Positions 31,066-41,296 of a DNA stretch of 64,000 nt are shown piece after piece. How positions within the stretch are numbered: the stretch's first letter is position 1; each line of letters begins with the position of its first letter. The position numbers and the translations under genes are program-made. This DNA is from Bacteroidales bacterium (GTDB lineage: Bacteria > Bacteroidota > Bacteroidia > Bacteroidales > FEN-979): NCBI GenBank assembly GCA_025355465.1, contig JANXZO010000033.1, positions 24,864 through 88,863 on the forward strand. The letters run 5' to 3'. The notes beneath the pieces were generated by a model. That model did not search any database. It saw only the letters and a program-made list of their open reading frames with translations, and was not told where the DNA came from.

Positions 31066-31905
31066 ATGAAAAAAATAATGAATCATTTCTCACTGCTTGT
31101 TGTTTTAACTTTCGTTTCCTTAAATGCCGTAAGCCAGGATTCCACCAAACTGGAATATAAATACAAAGCCGGTAATACCTACCGGTACAAGAGTCTTTCA
31201 TCCTATGACATGGTGCAGGAGATGAACGGACAGGAGATGAAGATGTCGGGAGAAAGTACAAGTATCATAAAAATGGAAGTCACCGCGGTGTCGGCCGATG
31301 GCAATATATCCGCTGTCAACTCCTTCGAGGAGATGAAAACCATCATTAAAAATGCGATGATGGACACCACCATGGAGCAAAAGGAGCTGATTGGTAAACG
31401 GGGCAGGGTTACCTTCAGCAAATACGGTACTGAACTTAAGAAAGAGGTGATCGACACCATTACCACAAAAGGATTCTCCTCGGGTGCAAATACATTGCTC
31501 ACCCTGGGATTGGTCCGGCTATCTGAAGGTCGTGTGGCGACCGGTTGCAAATGGTCGGCAAGCCAAACCGATACTGTAAAGATGGGAGAGGGGAGTACTA
31601 TTAGCATCAGCCAGACAGAGTACTCATATATTGGAACAGAGCAGAAAGACAACCGCGACTGCTATAAGCTTGCGTTTGTATCGAAGTCGGAAACCACCGG
31701 CAAGATGAAGCAAATGGGCATGGATATTTTTATAGAAGGGACCGGCGATACCAGCGGCTTAGCCTGGATTGACCGAAACGAAGGTATCCTGGTTAACAAG
31801 GAGAGCAGTTCCACCCAGGAAATGACCTATGCCGTGACAGGCCAGATGAAAATGTCCATCCCCTCAACCCAGACGATCAAGTCTACATACACCCTTGTAA
31901 AATGA
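31066..31905 (+). CDS. Secreted DUF6263-like protein
   Basis: Signal peptide; KLEYKYKAGNTYRYKSLSSYDMVQEMNGQEM pattern. Confidence 0.65.
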   Translation: MKKIMNHFSLLVVLTFVSLNAVSQDSTKLEYKYKAGNTYRYKSLSSYDMVQEMNGQEMKMSGESTSIIKMEVTAVSADGNISAVNSFEEMKTIIKNAMMDTTMEQKELIGKRGRVTFSKYGTELKKEVIDTITTKGFSSGANTLLTLGLVRLSEGRVATGCKWSASQTDTVKMGEGSTISISQTEYSYIGTEQKDNRDCYKLAFVSKSETTGKMKQMGMDIFIEGTGDTSGLAWIDRNEGILVNKESSSTQEMTYAVTGQMKMSIPSTQTIKSTYTLVK

Positions 31906-33236
31906 ATTCGCGTTTTGGGTATTGGTTTCTGCTGATCATTGTTTTCGGATCGTTGAGATTGAACGCTCAGAATTGCCCGGTTGAAGGAATAACTGCCGGG
32001 GAGTATGCCTCCAGACGGCAGGCATTGATTTCTCTCCTCGATACCACCTCCGTTTTTGTCATCCGGGCGCCTGACGCGACCTCCGAATACGAACAGATGC
32101 ATTACAGGCAGGATCGTGATTTCCTCTACCTTACCGGCGTCGCGTCACCGGGTTACACCTTGCTGGTCATCCCGCGTGGCATAACCATGGGAGGGAGACA
32201 AGTGCGATCGCTTCTTTTTGCACCCGCAGCATACCTTGGGTCAATGAATACCTTTTCGGGTTCAGAAGTTCCCCATCGGATGTTTGCCGGAAAGGCAGAT
32301 TCGGTGATCGACAGTGATGCATTCCGTAAGATTTTCCAACAGGTGATGACGGGTACCAGAAAGCTTTACTACGCGGCTCCGGGGCTTTCTTTTGCACACG
32401 ACTGGCTGAACGATAAGCCTTACTTTCTTGAAAAGGAGATCAACAAACGGTTGAAGACAAATTCCGTCGGATTGAAAATATCAAAAGCCTCCTCACTGGT
32501 TGCAAAGTTAAGGCAGGTCAAGTCGCCCGGGGAGTTAGAGCTTATCCGGAAAGCTATTAAAATGACCGGTGAAGGACTCGAAAAGGCGATGGCCGATTGC
32601 AAACCGGGGATATGGGAATACCAGATTCAGGCTGATATTGAATTTGTCATGACCGATCAGGGTGCAGCATGCCCATCCTTCCCCAGCATTGTGGGTGCCG
32701 GTAAAAACAGTCTTAGTCCGCACTACATGAGCAACCATTGCCAGGCTCTTGACGGGGAGGTGATGGTAATGGATGTTGGTGCGGAATATTGTGGGTATGC
32801 TGCGGATATTACCCGTACGATTCCGGTTTCGGGAAAATTCACGAAAGCTCAGCGATCGGTATATTCAACGGTACTGAACGTTCAGGAGGCGCTCATTAAT
32901 ATGGTCAGGCCGGGAATTACAATGTCGGAAATCGATCGCAAGGCTGTGGAATTTATTGCAGAGGCGGGTTATAAAAAGTACAACATTCATGGAGTTACCC
33001 ACCCGGTTGGTTTGGATGTTCACGATGTTTATGTATCGGATACCTTGCTCCCCGGCATGGTGATCACCATTGAACCCGGATTGTATATTCCTGAGGCAGA
33101 TACCCTGTTACCACCTGCTTTCCGGATGACCGGAGTACGTATTGAAGACGATGTTCTGGTTACCCCTACAGGCCATGAAGTCCTTTCAGAGGGGATACCA
33201 AAGTCCATTGCGGATATTGAGCGGCGAATGAAGTGA
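31902..33236 (+). CDS. M24 family Xaa-Pro aminopeptidase (aminopeptidase P-like), signal-peptide-bearing
   Basis: MDVGAEYCGYAADITRTIPVSG, HGVTHPVGLDVHD, ITIEPGLYIP; ATGA overlap with upstream CDS. Confidence 0.93.
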   Translation: MNSRFGYWFLLIIVFGSLRLNAQNCPVEGITAGEYASRRQALISLLDTTSVFVIRAPDATSEYEQMHYRQDRDFLYLTGVASPGYTLLVIPRGITMGGRQVRSLLFAPAAYLGSMNTFSGSEVPHRMFAGKADSVIDSDAFRKIFQQVMTGTRKLYYAAPGLSFAHDWLNDKPYFLEKEINKRLKTNSVGLKISKASSLVAKLRQVKSPGELELIRKAIKMTGEGLEKAMADCKPGIWEYQIQADIEFVMTDQGAACPSFPSIVGAGKNSLSPHYMSNHCQALDGEVMVMDVGAEYCGYAADITRTIPVSGKFTKAQRSVYSTVLNVQEALINMVRPGITMSEIDRKAVEFIAEAGYKKYNIHGVTHPVGLDVHDVYVSDTLLPGMVITIEPGLYIPEADTLLPPAFRMTGVRIEDDVLVTPTGHEVLSEGIPKSIADIERRMK

Positions 33237-33243
33237 TTTTTTT

Positions 33244-34722
33244 TCAGAAGGTGTTGAATCGCAGGAAGTGGAACCCCCAGGGCAGAAGGTTTACATAAAG
33301 TCCGGCCCCTACCAGTTCATCTCCATGGCGGTCGAAGACCTCTCCTGAAAAAGAGTCGGAAAGCCGCCAGAATTGATTTCGCAGATCATCCCATGGAATG
33401 GCTACTCTCCCCTCTGAGAGCGTCTCTGAAAAGTTTACCACCAGGAGAAACCGCTGGGTTTCGAATTCACGGCACCATGCTGCAAGATTCCTTACCGTGG
33501 AATTTCCGTACCATCCGTTAACCGATAATAGTTGCCAGGTACCGTCATGAAACATCGGATCGGCAATTTCTTCCAGGAGTTTTCCATAAAATGAAACCAT
33601 GCAAGCATCAGGCGGTTCCTCAGGCCGGCGTCGCAGAAATACCGGCAGCTTTACTTTCCTGCCTTCGAACTGTCCTTCGTGGAAGATTTTCGCTCCGGGC
33701 AGCGTTGCAACAGAAACTGCCAGTGCGCACTCTTTATCGGCCGAAAAAAGTGCAGCCGCCCTTGGTTCGTCGTGGTTCTCAATGAACCGCACCAGTTTAT
33801 CCTGGAAATGGTCATCAGCCGTAAGGTGCAAACGGATTCCTTCTGCATCGCCTTGTTCAAAGCGGTCGTAAAGACGCTTGTCATAACAATAATCGAATCC
33901 CTGCTGCTGCAACACCCATTCCATCTCCCAATATGCTTCTGCAATAAAGATGAACCCGGGGTTGACGCGCTTTACCGCCGGAATCATTGCCTCCCAATAT
34001 TCGAACTGCGGAGCAGGTCCGGCGCGTTTGCCCCAGGTGCGTTCAACAATACTGTTCACCATCAGCATGGCCATATCACATCGCACTCCATCGCACATCC
34101 CTGCAATGCCGGTGAGCGTTTCTGTTACTGCTTCGCGAAGCGCCGGATAGAATGCATTGACCTGCAGTACATCCTGCCAGGCAGGGTAAAACGGATCCTT
34201 ACCACAGGCAAAGATATAACCGCCGATCTGCACGTAGGAAGTGGGATCATCCCTCAGATCCTCCTTACTTCCCTGGATGAAATAGTCGGGGAAGCTGGTT
34301 ACCCAGGGATGGTCGTGTGCCAGATGATTCGGAACAAAATCGAGGATCAGTTTAATGTTACGTGCCGCAAGTTGACGGCGGGCCTCAGCAAGTCCTTCGT
34401 TCCCTCCGAGAAAATCATCAACAGAATATCGTCTTACACAGTAAGGGGATCCGACATTGTCGGCAAAAGTAAAATCCGGAAGCGCCCGGCGGAAGTCTGA
34501 CAAATTTCCTTCGTGGTGATTGGAAATGGCAATTCCGGCAGGACTGCGTTCCCAGACCCCCATAAACCATACAGCTTCAATTTTCAGCCGGGCGAGCTGG
34601 TCCCAGGTATCCTCACCGACACTGGCCAGGGTGACAGGCTCTCCGGCCGCGGCTGACAATTCTTCGAGCCAGACGCGGGTATTGATCTCATAAATTGCAG
34701 GATTTGTTCTCCAGGAGCTCAT
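33244..34722 (-). CDS. GH13 alpha-amylase family protein
   Basis: LILDFVPNHLAHDHPW, DGVRCDMAMLM, FIAEAYWEMEW, FIENHDEPRA. Confidence 0.88.
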   Translation of the reverse strand: MSSWRTNPAIYEINTRVWLEELSAAAGEPVTLASVGEDTWDQLARLKIEAVWFMGVWERSPAGIAISNHHEGNLSDFRRALPDFTFADNVGSPYCVRRYSVDDFLGGNEGLAEARRQLAARNIKLILDFVPNHLAHDHPWVTSFPDYFIQGSKEDLRDDPTSYVQIGGYIFACGKDPFYPAWQDVLQVNAFYPALREAVTETLTGIAGMCDGVRCDMAMLMVNSIVERTWGKRAGPAPQFEYWEAMIPAVKRVNPGFIFIAEAYWEMEWVLQQQGFDYCYDKRLYDRFEQGDAEGIRLHLTADDHFQDKLVRFIENHDEPRAAALFSADKECALAVSVATLPGAKIFHEGQFEGRKVKLPVFLRRRPEEPPDACMVSFYGKLLEEIADPMFHDGTWQLLSVNGWYGNSTVRNLAAWCREFETQRFLLVVNFSETLSEGRVAIPWDDLRNQFWRLSDSFSGEVFDRHGDELVGAGLYVNLLPWGFHFLRFNTF

Positions 34723-34764
34723 GACGAAGGTTTTTATTGAACCGCAATACCCTGCCGGGGATGG

Positions 34765-35553
34765 TTACGCGTTCCAGATTTTAAGGTGAGATTCTATAAA
34801 ATCGACCACCTGCTGATGTGCTGCCTTGCCGTTTCCGGTTACCGGAATGGGGTCGCCAAAGGCTATGTGGATGGGTTTGTTGCGGTCGATCGGCCCCAGG
34901 TATTTGGTGAACTTCCCATGTCCCCAAAAATCGGTTTTTATGGCCACCGGAATTACCTGGACTCCAGCCCTGGCAGACAGTTTCGTTCCCAATGAATTAA
35001 ACTCTCCCGGACGGAATTCGACCCTGCGGGTACTCTGCGGAAAGATGACGATGGATATGCCGTTCTTCAGCATCTCCATCCCCCGGGTCATGACGATCTG
35101 GAAGTCTTCACGCGGATTCTCGCGGCTGAGTACGATTGGCTTCCGTGAACGCATCACATCACTGAACGCCCAATGTTTAATAAGCGCATCCTTTACCACG
35201 AACGTAATGTCGATCAGGGGCTGGATGATTCCCGGAAAAATCATGGTCTCGAGCGTACTCATGTGGTTGCTCAGGAAGAGTACAGGTCCTTTACATTTAC
35301 GGATGTTATCCATTCCCGTGATGTGAAAGCGGCCGCCGCACCGTTCAACAAGGGTAAAGACGTCGTGGGAAGAGTCGACCCAGTATTTTGTGTCGTACAG
35401 CCCCTTCCTGGCGGCAGTCCTCGATGTAAAGACGATACGCAGATATTGAGCCATCAGGTAAAATCGGGAGCTGAGCAATAGCCGGTCTAACAGAATCCGG
35501 GGGGTGTCAGGCGATGTATGGTATTCGTTTTTACTATAAATATCTTTTCTCAC
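34765..35553 (-). CDS. Lysophospholipid/1-acyl-glycerol-3-phosphate acyltransferase (PlsC-like)
   Basis: LFLSNHMSTLETMIFPG, FPQSTRR. Confidence 0.85.
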   Translation of the reverse strand: MRKDIYSKNEYHTSPDTPRILLDRLLLSSRFYLMAQYLRIVFTSRTAARKGLYDTKYWVDSSHDVFTLVERCGGRFHITGMDNIRKCKGPVLFLSNHMSTLETMIFPGIIQPLIDITFVVKDALIKHWAFSDVMRSRKPIVLSRENPREDFQIVMTRGMEMLKNGISIVIFPQSTRRVEFRPGEFNSLGTKLSARAGVQVIPVAIKTDFWGHGKFTKYLGPIDRNKPIHIAFGDPIPVTGNGKAAHQQVVDFIESHLKIWNA

Positions 35554-35798
35554 AAAAAAACCGCATTTTCACAAGACCTGTTAAGGTTATGTTTTGTCAG
35601 ACAAAAGTACAAACTTTTCCATCTTCCGACCGCTGCTCCTGTTAATTTTAGGATTAATTTTTTGGGTAGCTACCAATGCGGTCTTCGTTTTTCCAATGCA
35701 GACAGCACACAGCAGAACACACTGAATGGTATTCCTGTCGGTTAAAAACAATTTGGACAAAAGATACATTAAACACACATTTTTCATAATATTGTTAG

Positions 35799-37940
35799 AT
35801 GAATCAACACGCCATAAAACGTTTTCTCCTTTTTGTATTTTTCCAATGTCTACTGCTGGGTTTTTACATACCGGCTGCAGCAGAAGTCAGGTTGCCGTCA
35901 ATCCTTGCGTCGGGCATGGTGTTGCAGCAGAACACGACGGTTACGGTTTGGGGGTGGGCGGATGCCGGGGAAAAAGTGACCGTGGAAGCCAGCTGGCTGG
36001 TCGAGAAACCGGAGGTGGTTGCCGGTGCTGACGGGAAATGGCAGGTAAAGATCCCGACAGGTTCTGCCGGGGGACCCCATTCGCTGACCATTTCAGGAGA
36101 AAACAAAGTCGTATTGACCGACATTCTTTTCGGAGAGGTGTGGGTCTGTTCCGGACAATCAAACATGGAGTTTACCATCAAGATGCTGGGAGGCTGGAAA
36201 TACTGCAAGGCCGACCGAAGGGATCTCCGGAAGAACGACTATTCCGCCATCCGCTTGTGCCAGGTGCGAAAGGCAACTTCAGAAGTCCCGGTTGATACCT
36301 GTTCCGCCTCCTGGTCGAAGGCTGGTGAGCAACGTGTTGCTGATTTCAGTGCCACCGCATTTTTCTTTGCACGTACCCTTTATAACTGGCTTCATGTGCC
36401 CATCGGAGTCATCTCCTCCAACTGGGGAGGTACACCTGCCGAAGCATGGACTGAAAAAACCTTCCTGGAGGCCGACCCGAACCTTAGTTATTACCTGAAT
36501 GCTCCAAACGGACAAAAATGGGATGCCGGAAAACCCTCGTTCCTCTACAATGCAATGATCAACCCCTTGCTCAATTACACCATTCGAGGGGTGATCTGGT
36601 ACCAGGGTGAAACGAACATTTACGATGCTGATTTGTACCGCGAACTGTTCACAACCACCATTAAAAGTTGGCGGAAAGCCTGGAACCTCGGTGATTTTCC
36701 CTTCTGTTTCGTGCAGATTGCACCTTATGATTATGGAGAACCGTTTCCCGCAGCCGCTTATCTGCGTGAAGCACAACTTAAAAGCTTAACCTTGCCCAAC
36801 ACAGGGATGGCTGTTACGATGGATATCGGGGATGCGAAAAACATTCACCCAAAAAACAAGCAGGAAGTTGGATTACGGCTTGGATTACTGGCTCTTGAGA
36901 AAACTTACCGGGATTCAACAGTTCGTTCCACGGGACCTGTGTACCAAAGTATGAGGCGGGAAGGGAGTGCGATCCGCCTGGTTTTCGACAACGCAACACA
37001 GGGGCTTACAACCAATGAACCGGTGCTGACCGGGTTTACAATCGCCGGATCCGATGGTCACTTCAGACCGGCTTTGGCAAAGATAGATGGCAATACCGTA
37101 GTTGTATCGAACGATACGGTGGAATATCCCATGAATGTGAGGTTTGCCTTCACAAATTCCTCCCCCGGCGCACTTTATAACCTTGCCGGGTTACCGGCCT
37201 CCTCCTTCCGCACAGATTCAATTCCGCTTCTGGTAAGAAATGTCCACATTGCCTTCACAACCGACAGCATAAAAAAAGTGACCACCGCGGCGCTTACCTG
37301 TCTTGACTCTTCATGTAAGATCAGGTATACCCTCGATGGGAGCGATCCTTCCATTCATTCGCCGATTTATTCCGCACCGTTGGTGATTGCCGGAACAAAC
37401 CAGGTGAAGGCCAGGGCTTTTCATAAGGATGTCGCTTCGGAAACAATAACAACCTCGCATTTTGAGATGCATCTTGGCGTCGGAAAGAAAATTTCAGTTG
37501 TCAACCCCTGGTCTCCTCGGTATGCAGGTGGTACAAACGCCTTACTTGATGGCATCCGCGGATCAGCTGAAAACTGGGGAGATCAATGGCAAGGGTATCA
37601 GGGTGTTGATTTTGAAGGAATTGTGGATCTTGGAAAAAGCACCCGGGTAAGCAATGTATCCGTTGGTTTTCTGCAGGATAGTCCTTCGTGGATTTTTCTG
37701 CCGGAGAAAGTTACACTCAGTTATTCCGAGGATGGGGTCAGTTTCATACCACTTCAATCATATTCTCCGCAAGAATCGAAGAGAAGGACCGATGCATTGA
37801 TCCGGAATTTTTCATGGCAGGTCAATGTAAACCTCCGGTATCTTCGAATCGGCGCAAAAAATACAGGTACCTGTCCGTCCTGGCACCAGGGGAAAGGTGG
37901 CAAAGCCTGGATCTTCGCTGATGAAATTGTGATAAAATGA
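35799..37940 (+). CDS. Sialate O-acetylesterase-like SGNH protein with C-terminal chitobiase-like and discoidin-like modules
   Basis: VWVCSGQSNMEF, IWYQGETNIYDA, MDIGDAKNIHPKNKQEVG; C-term SCKIRYTLDGSDPSIHSPIY and GGTNALLDGIRGS...WQGYQGVDFEGIVDLG. Confidence 0.9.
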   Translation: MNQHAIKRFLLFVFFQCLLLGFYIPAAAEVRLPSILASGMVLQQNTTVTVWGWADAGEKVTVEASWLVEKPEVVAGADGKWQVKIPTGSAGGPHSLTISGENKVVLTDILFGEVWVCSGQSNMEFTIKMLGGWKYCKADRRDLRKNDYSAIRLCQVRKATSEVPVDTCSASWSKAGEQRVADFSATAFFFARTLYNWLHVPIGVISSNWGGTPAEAWTEKTFLEADPNLSYYLNAPNGQKWDAGKPSFLYNAMINPLLNYTIRGVIWYQGETNIYDADLYRELFTTTIKSWRKAWNLGDFPFCFVQIAPYDYGEPFPAAAYLREAQLKSLTLPNTGMAVTMDIGDAKNIHPKNKQEVGLRLGLLALEKTYRDSTVRSTGPVYQSMRREGSAIRLVFDNATQGLTTNEPVLTGFTIAGSDGHFRPALAKIDGNTVVVSNDTVEYPMNVRFAFTNSSPGALYNLAGLPASSFRTDSIPLLVRNVHIAFTTDSIKKVTTAALTCLDSSCKIRYTLDGSDPSIHSPIYSAPLVIAGTNQVKARAFHKDVASETITTSHFEMHLGVGKKISVVNPWSPRYAGGTNALLDGIRGSAENWGDQWQGYQGVDFEGIVDLGKSTRVSNVSVGFLQDSPSWIFLPEKVTLSYSEDGVSFIPLQSYSPQESKRRTDALIRNFSWQVNVNLRYLRIGAKNTGTCPSWHQGKGGKAWIFADEIVIK

Positions 37941-40720
37941 AAATCTGGCACCTCCGCGCTTTCGCACTGTTTCTCCTCTTTTTCGCTTTTTCTCTCCATG
38001 CTCAGCAACGTATCGTCCTCGGGGTGCTTACTGATTGCCAGTATTGCGATTGTGAAGAGAGCGGTCAGCGGCAGTATCGGTTGTCGCTGGCCAAACTCGA
38101 CAGCTGCATTACGTTTTTCAACTCAGAAAAGCTGGATATGGTTTTTCACCTGGGCGACCTGATCGATCATAACTTCTCCTCCTTCGATAGCGTCCTGCCG
38201 CGGTTTAAAAAATCTATTGCACCGGTTCAGTTTGTGCTGGGAAACCACGACTTCATGGTCAGGAAGCGTCAAAAATCGCAAGTGTTGGGAAAAATCGACC
38301 TTGCTGAGGCAAATTATATAACGGTTCTCGGTGAATGGAAATTTATCACCCTGAATGGCGATGACCTGAGCTATTTTGCGCCTCAGACCGCCCGTCAGAA
38401 GGATGAACGGGATTCGCTGGTTGTATGGCTTGCGCAGAATTTCAGGGCCAACCCGATGCCATGGAACGGGGCGGTTGGAAGGACTCAGATGACTTGGCTC
38501 GAAGCGGAACTTGTGAAGGCGCAGAAGGCCGGACAGAAGGTGATCATCCTGATTCATTTCCCTTCTCTTCCGCAAGCCGGGCACAACCTGTGGAACGACA
38601 AACAGATGGTGGCCCTGATCTCTGCCTATCCGTGTGTTAAAGCTTACTTCAACGGTCACTATCACCCGGGAAATTATGTTTGCCGGAATGGGATCCATTT
38701 TATCAATTTCAAAGGGATGGTGGATACGCGGATGAACGCCTTTGCTACGGTCACCCTTACGTCCGACAGTATTTTTGTTGATGGCCAGGGTCGTCAGCCA
38801 AGTTTTCGGCTAAAGATTGAAGGGGGAAACCTGCCTGTTGTCAAGGTACCGGAACTGGGCAATTACGTAAAGATCGGCCTAGACGAGTCCCTCGACGAGG
38901 TGGTTGAAAAGGCCGCCAATGTCACCCCTTCTGACCGTCAGGCTGCCTGGCAGCAACTTGAATTCATCTCCTTTGTGCATTTTGGACTGAATACCTTCTA
39001 CAACCGCGAATGGGGGGAGGGAGATTATGATCCGAAGCGGTTCAATCCGACGCAACTCGATACCCGCCAATGGGTGAGGACCCTGCGTGATGCCGGCTCG
39101 AAGATGGTCATCATCACGGCAAAACACCACGATGGTTTTTGTCTCTGGCCTTCCAGGACAACTATGCACAGTGTTGCCGCAAGCCCATGGAAGGGGGGAA
39201 TGGGTGATGTTGTGGGCGAACTGGCAGCCGCCTGCAAGGAGTACGGACTCCGGTTCGGAATCTATCTTTCACCCTGGGACCGGCATGAAACTACTTACGG
39301 TGACTCGCCTGCCTACAATGAGTTTTTCAGGAACCAGCTTCGGGAATTACTGAGCAATTACGGTGAAATATCGGAAGTGTGGTTCGACGGTGCCTGTGCC
39401 GAAGGCAGGAATGGCAGGAAGCAGATTTACGACTGGCCATCTTATTATAAAATAGTTCGCGAACTTCAGCCCGGTGCCGTCATTGCCATCATGGGACCTG
39501 ACGTACGGTGGGTTGGAACCGAGTCGGGCTATGGCCGCGAAACCGAATGGAGCGTTCTGCCAGGCAACACGCTCGACACCGACAGCATCGCCGCCTCTTC
39601 ACAGCAAAACCCGGGCGATGGGGCATTTATACCCAAAGACCTGATGGAAGAGGACCTGGGGGGCATCGATCAGCTGCGCAGAGCGAAATCGCTGGTTTGG
39701 TATCCGGCGGAGACTGATGTCTCGATACGACCGGGCTGGTTTTACCATCCGGCTGAGGATGCCCGTGTGAAAAGTCCGGCAAAACTTGTCGACATCTATT
39801 ACAATTCGGTGGGAAAAAATTCGGTCCTGCTGCTCAATGTACCGCCAGACACCCTGGGGCTGATTCACGATAACGATGTGGCAAGCCTCCTGGGTATGCG
39901 AAAGATCCTCGACGAGACTTTCACGGAGAATCTTTTCCTGGGCGCCCGTCGTGTCGAGCGCGACAGCCTCATAGAATACGCGGTGAATAAATCGAAAACC
40001 TTCAATGTAGCGATGTTGGGCGAAGAGATCAGCTGCGGACAGCGGATAGCGAAATTCCGCATCGAAGCCTGGTCAGATGGAAAATGGTTTCAGTTTACCA
40101 GGGGAACTACAGTGGGTTACAAGCGCCTCCTGAGGTTTCCGGAGGTGACCGCTTCTAACGTGCGGATCGTCATCGAACAGTCCCGGAGCAAACCCAACCT
40201 GAACACCTTCGGGCTTTACCGGGAAGTGCGGCCACCCGACACCAAGTCCCGAACACCCCGCTATATCGTTACGCTGGGAACAGAATATCATCCGAAATAC
40301 AAAGGAGGCGGTCCGAATACCGTTGTTGACGGGGTTCGCGGAAGTCTGGAATACAACGATCATGAATGGCAGGGTTACGAAGGTGTGGATTTCGTTGCCA
40401 CTGTCGACCTGGGGGTGGTAAAGCCGGTCGCCTCCCTTTCGGCCGGATTTCTGCAGGAGCAGGAGAGCTGGATCTTTATGCCGGTTTCGGTTATGTTTGA
40501 GATATCCGAGGATGGTATCACCTATTCTCCCGTTGGTGATATTCAAAATGATACTTCGGAAAGGGAAGCTGGTACGAAAATCCGTGATTATCGGATCGAT
40601 CTGAATGCAAGGGCACGCTTTGTCAGGATCCATGCTAAAAACCGCGGGATCTGTCCGGCATGGCATCCCGGCGCCGGATCGAAGTGCTGGATATTCACGG
40701 ATGAAATTGAGATACGGTAA
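37937..40720 (+). CDS. Fusion: N-terminal ADP-ribose/CDP-alcohol diphosphatase-like metallophosphoesterase + GH29 alpha-L-fucosidase + C-terminal discoidin-like module
   Basis: Metallophosphoesterase motifs LTDCQYCDC, FHLGDLIDH, LGNHDFM, LIHFPS, FNGHYHPG, then GH29 motifs FVHFGLNTFYNREWGEG, ITAKHHDGFCLWPS, EVWFDGACAEG in one uninterrupted frame. Confidence 0.9.
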   Translation: MKIWHLRAFALFLLFFAFSLHAQQRIVLGVLTDCQYCDCEESGQRQYRLSLAKLDSCITFFNSEKLDMVFHLGDLIDHNFSSFDSVLPRFKKSIAPVQFVLGNHDFMVRKRQKSQVLGKIDLAEANYITVLGEWKFITLNGDDLSYFAPQTARQKDERDSLVVWLAQNFRANPMPWNGAVGRTQMTWLEAELVKAQKAGQKVIILIHFPSLPQAGHNLWNDKQMVALISAYPCVKAYFNGHYHPGNYVCRNGIHFINFKGMVDTRMNAFATVTLTSDSIFVDGQGRQPSFRLKIEGGNLPVVKVPELGNYVKIGLDESLDEVVEKAANVTPSDRQAAWQQLEFISFVHFGLNTFYNREWGEGDYDPKRFNPTQLDTRQWVRTLRDAGSKMVIITAKHHDGFCLWPSRTTMHSVAASPWKGGMGDVVGELAAACKEYGLRFGIYLSPWDRHETTYGDSPAYNEFFRNQLRELLSNYGEISEVWFDGACAEGRNGRKQIYDWPSYYKIVRELQPGAVIAIMGPDVRWVGTESGYGRETEWSVLPGNTLDTDSIAASSQQNPGDGAFIPKDLMEEDLGGIDQLRRAKSLVWYPAETDVSIRPGWFYHPAEDARVKSPAKLVDIYYNSVGKNSVLLLNVPPDTLGLIHDNDVASLLGMRKILDETFTENLFLGARRVERDSLIEYAVNKSKTFNVAMLGEEISCGQRIAKFRIEAWSDGKWFQFTRGTTVGYKRLLRFPEVTASNVRIVIEQSRSKPNLNTFGLYREVRPPDTKSRTPRYIVTLGTEYHPKYKGGGPNTVVDGVRGSLEYNDHEWQGYEGVDFVATVDLGVVKPVASLSAGFLQEQESWIFMPVSVMFEISEDGITYSPVGDIQNDTSEREAGTKIRDYRIDLNARARFVRIHAKNRGICPAWHPGAGSKCWIFTDEIEIR

Positions 40721-40756
40721 GGAGGAACCGGACCAGAGAGGATGATTTACTAAACT

Positions 40757-41278
40757 TCATTCCTGTTTATCGTACCACGAAGCGTACATGTTGTAGTTCC
40801 GGGAGATGCGGTTTACCTGGCCTTCGAGCAAAGCCTGGTCGATCTCCTTCACTTTTTTTGCCGGAAGTCCGGCCCAAACCGTGCCCGATTCAACCACGGT
40901 GCCTTCCGTTATCAGCGCGCCGGCCCCCACAATTGAATTGCTGTTGATGACCGCCCCATCCATGATGATGGCCCCCATGCCGATCAGCACATTGTCGTGT
41001 ATTGTACAGCCATGAATGATGGCATTGTGGGCGATGGAGACGTTGTTGCCAATGTTCACGGGCGCTTTCTGGTAGGTGCAGTGAATGATGGCACCGTCCT
41101 GAATATTCACGTTGTTGCCGATCCTGATCGTGTTGACGTCGCCGCGCACCACGGCGTTGAACCATACACTGCATTTGTCGCCCATCACCACATCGCCGGC
41201 GAGGGTGGCATTGTCGGCCAGAAAACAATCTGCACCGATGGTCGGAAGAACTCCTTTTACAGCTTTGATGAGTGCCAT
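40757..41278 (-). CDS. Gamma carbonic anhydrase family protein (left-handed beta-helix)
   Basis: Hexapeptide repeats, VWFNAVVRGDVNTIRIGNNVNIQDGAIIH, NVSIAHNAIIHG. Confidence 0.92.
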   Translation of the reverse strand: MALIKAVKGVLPTIGADCFLADNATLAGDVVMGDKCSVWFNAVVRGDVNTIRIGNNVNIQDGAIIHCTYQKAPVNIGNNVSIAHNAIIHGCTIHDNVLIGMGAIIMDGAVINSNSIVGAGALITEGTVVESGTVWAGLPAKKVKEIDQALLEGQVNRISRNYNMYASWYDKQE

Positions 41279-41296
41279 GAAAAATAATTCGTTTAT

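Noticed and set aside
33679-34500. 273-aa plus ORF opposite the GH13 gene
   Set aside because: Shadow ORF; GH13 catalytic motifs on the minus strand are clear
35592-35606. TTTTGTC-A-GACAAAA palindrome as an operator
   Set aside because: It overlaps the probable minus-strand -7 element (TACTTTTG) of the acyltransferase gene; too little support for a separate claim
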